Source: DATGFK01 sp040007395
GTDB taxonomy: Bacteria; Chloroflexota; Anaerolineae; Aggregatilineales; UBA2796
DNA: 8,427 nt
Assembly: GCA_040007395.1 (NCBI GenBank)
Contig: JBDTVG010000163.1
Location: 1-8,427 of the forward strand
Direction of reading: 5' to 3'
In this document: one piece after another, positions 5,774 through 8,427 of the stretch
Position numbering within the stretch: the first letter of the stretch is position 1
How the letters are laid out: the number at the start of each line of letters is the position of its first letter
Position numbers and translations under genes: made by a program
The notes under the pieces: generated by a model
What the model was told of the DNA's origin: nothing
Database searches by the model: none
Seen by the model: only the letters and a program-made list of their open reading frames with translations

Positions 5774-6436
5774 ATGATTATTCAAAGTCCAATCCTTGCT
5801 GCACGCCGCTTGCTGCCACATCTGGTTCTGCTGTTTGCACTGGTGTTAATCGGAGTTGAGGTCATTACCATGGGGGCGCATCTTCTCTCGCGCCCTCGGA
5901 TCGTGATCCTCAGCGATGGCTCATCAGCGCCGCAGTTGTCCAGCATCTTCACGCCGGAAGTCCGCTACTGGACTCCGCTGATCTATGCGTGGTCAACCGC
6001 CTATCAGGTCGATCCGAACCTGATCGCAACCGTGATGCAGATCGAAAGCTGTGGCAACCCGATAGTCGTGTCAAATTCGGGCGCACAAGGACTATTTCAG
6101 GTAATGCCAGATCACTTCGATGCCGGAGAAGATACACTTGAAGTGCTGACCAATGGTCGGCGCGGCATGGAATATCTCGCCAAAGGCTTGCGGATCGCCG
6201 CAGGTGACGCAGGCTTGGCACTTGCAGGGTATAACGGTGGGCATGGGGTGATCAAAGCCGGGTGGGCGCGTTGGCCTGCCGAAACGCGCCGCTACTATCA
6301 TTGGGGAGTCGGCATCTATGACGACGCTTCCAAAGGGCTGACGACCAGCCCGACGATGCAGGCATGGCTTCAAGCGGGCGGTTCGCGGCTGTGCCAGCAA
6401 GCCGCGAATACACAGGCCGTCGCGTTAAACCAATAA
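5774..6436 (+). CDS. Membrane-anchored lytic transglycosylase (SLT domain)
   Basis: The 220-residue protein cleaves the glycan backbone of peptidoglycan between MurNAc and GlcNAc, forming 1,6-anhydro-MurNAc ends. Residues 13-35 are a hydrophobic N-terminal segment after basic residues (RR at 11-12), an uncleaved signal anchor with the rest outside the cytoplasm; no lipobox is visible. The catalytic domain (about 63-185) shows MQIESCGNP with catalytic E91, the GAQGLFQVMP motif (103-112), AGYNGG (151-156) and the YY pair (174-175), all in family 1 order. A C-terminal tail after 186 has no known domain. The start follows GGAG by 5 nt. The promoter upstream is strong and carries a possible LexA-type operator. 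Its stop lies 2 bp from the stop of the convergent reductase gene. Confidence 0.9.
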   Translation: MIIQSPILAARRLLPHLVLLFALVLIGVEVITMGAHLLSRPRIVILSDGSSAPQLSSIFTPEVRYWTPLIYAWSTAYQVDPNLIATVMQIESCGNPIVVSNSGAQGLFQVMPDHFDAGEDTLEVLTNGRRGMEYLAKGLRIAAGDAGLALAGYNGGHGVIKAGWARWPAETRRYYHWGVGIYDDASKGLTTSPTMQAWLQAGGSRLCQQAANTQAVALNQ

Positions 6437-6438
6437 CT

Positions 6439-7506
6439 TTAGAAGGCGCGAAGATACTGCGGCGGGATCGGCATGGCTTCGCGCTGGTTCAGCACTTGCG
6501 CGGCGTGCAAAGGCCAGTATGGATCGCGCAGCATTTCACGCGCTAGCAGCACAATATCCGCCTGACCGTTGCGGATAATTTCATCGGCTTGCATCGGCTC
6601 GGTGATCAGGCCAACTGCCGCTGTTGCAATCTCGGCGCTGGCGCGGATTGTTTCAGAGAACGGAACCTGATAGCCTGCGCCGACAGGAATCTTGGCCTGT
6701 GGCACGTTCCCACCAGAACTACAATCGATCAGATCCACGCCTTCAGCTTTGAGACGCTTCGACAATTCGACAGAGTCGTCAAGAGTCCAGCCACCCTCGA
6801 CCCAATCCGTGCAGGAGAGTCGAACCGCAAGCGGTTTGCTGTCGGGCCAGACCTTGCGAACCGCACGGGTTGTCTCCAGCGTAAAGCGGATACGGTTCTC
6901 GAAACTGCCGCCGTAGTCATCGGTGCGCTTATTCGAGATCGGCGAGTGAAAGCTGTGCATCAAGTAGCCGTGCGCGGCGTGGAGTTCCAGCCATTGGAAG
7001 CCCGCCGCGTCGGCTCGGATCGCCGCTTCGCGGAATGCGTCTTGCACACACCTGATCTCGTCGTGAGTCAATTCGATGGGCACGCGCCATTTGGTATCAA
7101 AAGGAACGGGACTTGCTCCAACGACTGTCCAGCCGTCCTGTTCATCGGTAATCACACGACTGGCTGCCCAAGGACGTGCAGTTGAGGCTTTGCGGCCTGC
7201 GTGCGCGATCTGGATACCGGGGACTGCTCCCTGTTCTGCCACAAAATGCGCGATTCGCGCCAGTGGGGCAACGTGTGCGTCTGTCCAGATCCCCATGTCG
7301 TGCGGTGAAATCCGTCCTCGTGCTTCCACCGCTGTCGCTTCGACGATGACTAAGCCTGCCCCGCCGACTGCCCGTGAACCGAGATGCACTAGATGCCAGT
7401 CTGTCGCCATACCGTCATCGGTACTGTACTGGCACATTGGCGAGACTCCGATCCGGTTGCGGAGCGTTACCCCTTTGAGGGTGAAACTTTCAAACAAATG
7501 CGACAT
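6439..7506 (-). CDS. namA: NADPH dehydrogenase / ene-reductase of the YqjM (Old Yellow Enzyme) class
   Basis: The 355-residue FMN-dependent TIM-barrel enzyme should reduce activated C=C bonds of enals, enones and similar electrophiles with NADPH. Subclass marks of the YqjM (thermophilic-like) group are present: C26 and Y28 in PMCQYS, QIAHAGRKA (99-107), H176 and H179 in HAAHGY (active-site pair), the RTDDYGGSFENR motif (194-205), AREMLRDPYWP (322-332), and a C-terminal arginine R353 near the end as in dimeric members. Length fits the family of about 340-370 residues. ATG 7506 is preceded by AGGGGA at 8 nt. It lies downstream of tag on the same strand with a 100-nt gap and could be cotranscribed, though a TATGAT -10-like sequence (7530-7525) allows separate expression. 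The gene symbol is by similarity only. Confidence 0.9.
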   Translation of the reverse strand: MSHLFESFTLKGVTLRNRIGVSPMCQYSTDDGMATDWHLVHLGSRAVGGAGLVIVEATAVEARGRISPHDMGIWTDAHVAPLARIAHFVAEQGAVPGIQIAHAGRKASTARPWAASRVITDEQDGWTVVGASPVPFDTKWRVPIELTHDEIRCVQDAFREAAIRADAAGFQWLELHAAHGYLMHSFHSPISNKRTDDYGGSFENRIRFTLETTRAVRKVWPDSKPLAVRLSCTDWVEGGWTLDDSVELSKRLKAEGVDLIDCSSGGNVPQAKIPVGAGYQVPFSETIRASAEIATAAVGLITEPMQADEIIRNGQADIVLLAREMLRDPYWPLHAAQVLNQREAMPIPPQYLRAF

Positions 7507-7606
7507 CTATGCTTTCCCCTATGAATCATATCGAACCCTATGGAGTTAAGAACCGTTTGGCGGGAGAAACCTTACGCAGTGTTTAAGGGGGAAAAGCGAC
7601 GAAGTG

Positions 7607-8170
7607 TTAGCTTTGTACTTCCGCATAGCGAAAGCAATCAGTCACATGATCGTTGACCATGCCTGTTGCCTGCATAAACGCATAGCAGATGGTCGAACCA
7701 ATAAATTTGAAACCCTTTTTCTTCAGTGTCTTGCTCATTGCATCTGAAATTTCCGTTCGGGGCGGGATTTCAGACAAGTGCTGCCGTTGGTTTTGGATGG
7801 GTTTACCATCGACAAACCCCCAGATGAAGCTATCAAAACTGCCGTATTCCTTCTGAATCGCTAAGAAGGCTTTCGCATTAGTCACGACTGAATTGATTTT
7901 CAGCTTATTTCTGACAATCCCTGCATTTGCCATGAGACTGTCGATCTTGGCCTGATCGTAGGTCGCGATGATCTCAGCATCAAAATTATCGAAGGCGGCC
8001 CGATAGTTTTCTCGTTTAGCCAGAATCGTCGCCCAACTTAAGCCAGCTTGAGCGCCTTCCAAAATCAGGAATTCAAAAAGCGCCCTATCATCGTGCAACG
8101 GAACACCCCATTCCATATCGTGATAGGCTTGTCCCAAGTCACCGCTTGCCCATTCGCATCTTTTTAGCAT
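7607..8170 (-). CDS. tag: DNA-3-methyladenine glycosylase I
   Basis: The 187-residue protein is the constitutive-type 3-methyladenine DNA glycosylase, which removes N3-methyladenine from alkylated DNA to start base-excision repair. It follows the Escherichia coli Tag pattern almost residue for residue. Zinc ligands C5, H17, H175 and C179 are present, as are the active-site E38 in LEGAQAGLSW, Y16 and W46, then AKRENYRAAF (51-60), NAGIVRNKLKI (82-92), LSEIPPRTEISDAMSKTLKKKGFKFIGSTICYAFMQATGMVNDH (132-175). Length is standard. ATG is preceded by AGGGA at 6 nt. No inactivating change is visible. It is the first gene of a possible minus-strand pair with the ene-reductase. Both could serve defence against electrophile or alkylation damage, an inference only. 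Confidence 0.95.
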   Translation of the reverse strand: MLKRCEWASGDLGQAYHDMEWGVPLHDDRALFEFLILEGAQAGLSWATILAKRENYRAAFDNFDAEIIATYDQAKIDSLMANAGIVRNKLKINSVVTNAKAFLAIQKEYGSFDSFIWGFVDGKPIQNQRQHLSEIPPRTEISDAMSKTLKKKGFKFIGSTICYAFMQATGMVNDHVTDCFRYAEVQS

Positions 8171-8240
8171 ATGTATTCCCTAATGCCATTACAAGAAAAG
8201 TTCCACCCACAAAAACTATCAACCCTAACTTTGATTATGT

Positions 8241-8266
8241 AGAAAACGGTTATAACCGCCTTTTCT
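8241..8266. terminator. Palindromic terminator-like element upstream of tag
   Basis: CGGTTATAACCG (8247-8258) is a perfect 12-bp palindrome. It is flanked by AGAAAA (8241-8246) and TTTTCT (8261-8266), which are themselves inverted, with only a 2-base bulge. The A/T-run flanks resemble a bidirectional intrinsic terminator, perhaps ending a minus-strand gene lying beyond the right edge. A regulator-binding palindrome for tag is the alternative. The remaining sequence from 8171 to 8427 shows no convincing gene; a 43-codon minus frame open to the edge is unrecognised. Confidence 0.35.
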
Positions 8267-8427
8267 TAAGGTGCTTTCTCATCAAATTTTTTAGAGTGGA
8301 ACTGGTCTTGGATTGGGCAAATTGCGATGTTCCGAAGCGTAGTTCACTCGCCTTCTCCATAAGTAGAGATCGCTAAGCTGGACTTTACACATCAGGTGGC
8401 ATAACAGAGCAAGTCGTTGAAACGTTC

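Noticed and set aside
5447..5859. Two short plus-strand frames over the divergent region
   Set aside because: They run through the inverted-repeat element and promoter into the transglycosylase start, and show no protein-like composition.
6589..7185. Plus-strand 198-codon frame
   Set aside because: Antisense to the well-supported ene-reductase gene; no family resemblance.
7076..7549. Plus-strand 157-codon frame
   Set aside because: Mostly antisense to the ene-reductase; composition is low-quality and unlike a protein.
8146..8376. Plus-strand 76-codon frame at the right end
   Set aside because: Starts inside tag, crosses its leader and the palindrome, has no ribosome binding site and resembles no family.

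Overview
The window looks like chromosomal DNA of a free-living bacterium with balanced base composition. It carries nine complete genes in short, mostly single-gene units and no RNA genes, CRISPR array or transposase. The gene mix suggests a member of the Chloroflexota: a soluble cyclic-nucleotide-sensor/histidine-kinase fusion, a YqjM-type Old Yellow Enzyme, a MarR/peroxiredoxin-like pair, and a large orphan coiled-coil protein next to a GGGGTGAGG-type inverted-repeat element. This assignment is an inference from overall style and no marker gene fixes it.

Left part (1-2200). A nucleoside 2-deoxyribosyltransferase-like protein lies on the minus strand. It diverges from a cNMP-binding-domain histidine kinase on the plus strand that has no transmembrane segment and no adjacent response regulator. 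The kinase runs tail-to-tail into a MarR-family regulator with 6 bp between the stop codons.

Redox unit (2195-3470). The MarR gene (minus) diverges from a peroxiredoxin-like CxxC protein (plus). Between them is a near-consensus promoter (TTGACA, 17 bp, TATTAT) with a perfect 13-bp palindrome at the expected transcription start. This is a textbook repressor arrangement, so MarR probably controls the peroxiredoxin and perhaps itself. A 12-bp perfect hairpin closes the unit, followed by a phosphinothricin-type N-acetyltransferase with a strong ribosome binding site.

Centre (4199-5773). A 401-residue, cysteine-free, coiled-coil protein of unknown function is on the minus strand. Upstream of it is a 369-bp non-coding region holding a roughly 130-bp MITE-like nested inverted repeat. 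After that comes a strong extended -10 promoter with a LexA-like GAAC-N4-GTTC site just downstream of the -10.

Right part (5774-8427). That promoter drives a membrane-anchored lytic transglycosylase. This gene meets a YqjM-type ene-reductase gene tail-to-tail, 2 bp apart. Upstream of the reductase on the same strand is tag (3-methyladenine DNA glycosylase I), with all zinc ligands and the active-site glutamate intact. The last 257 bp hold no convincing gene, only a palindromic terminator-like element.

No multi-gene novel system is evident. The parts most worth following up are the MarR operator, the coiled-coil protein, the MITE-like repeat and the possible SOS-type site before the transglycosylase.
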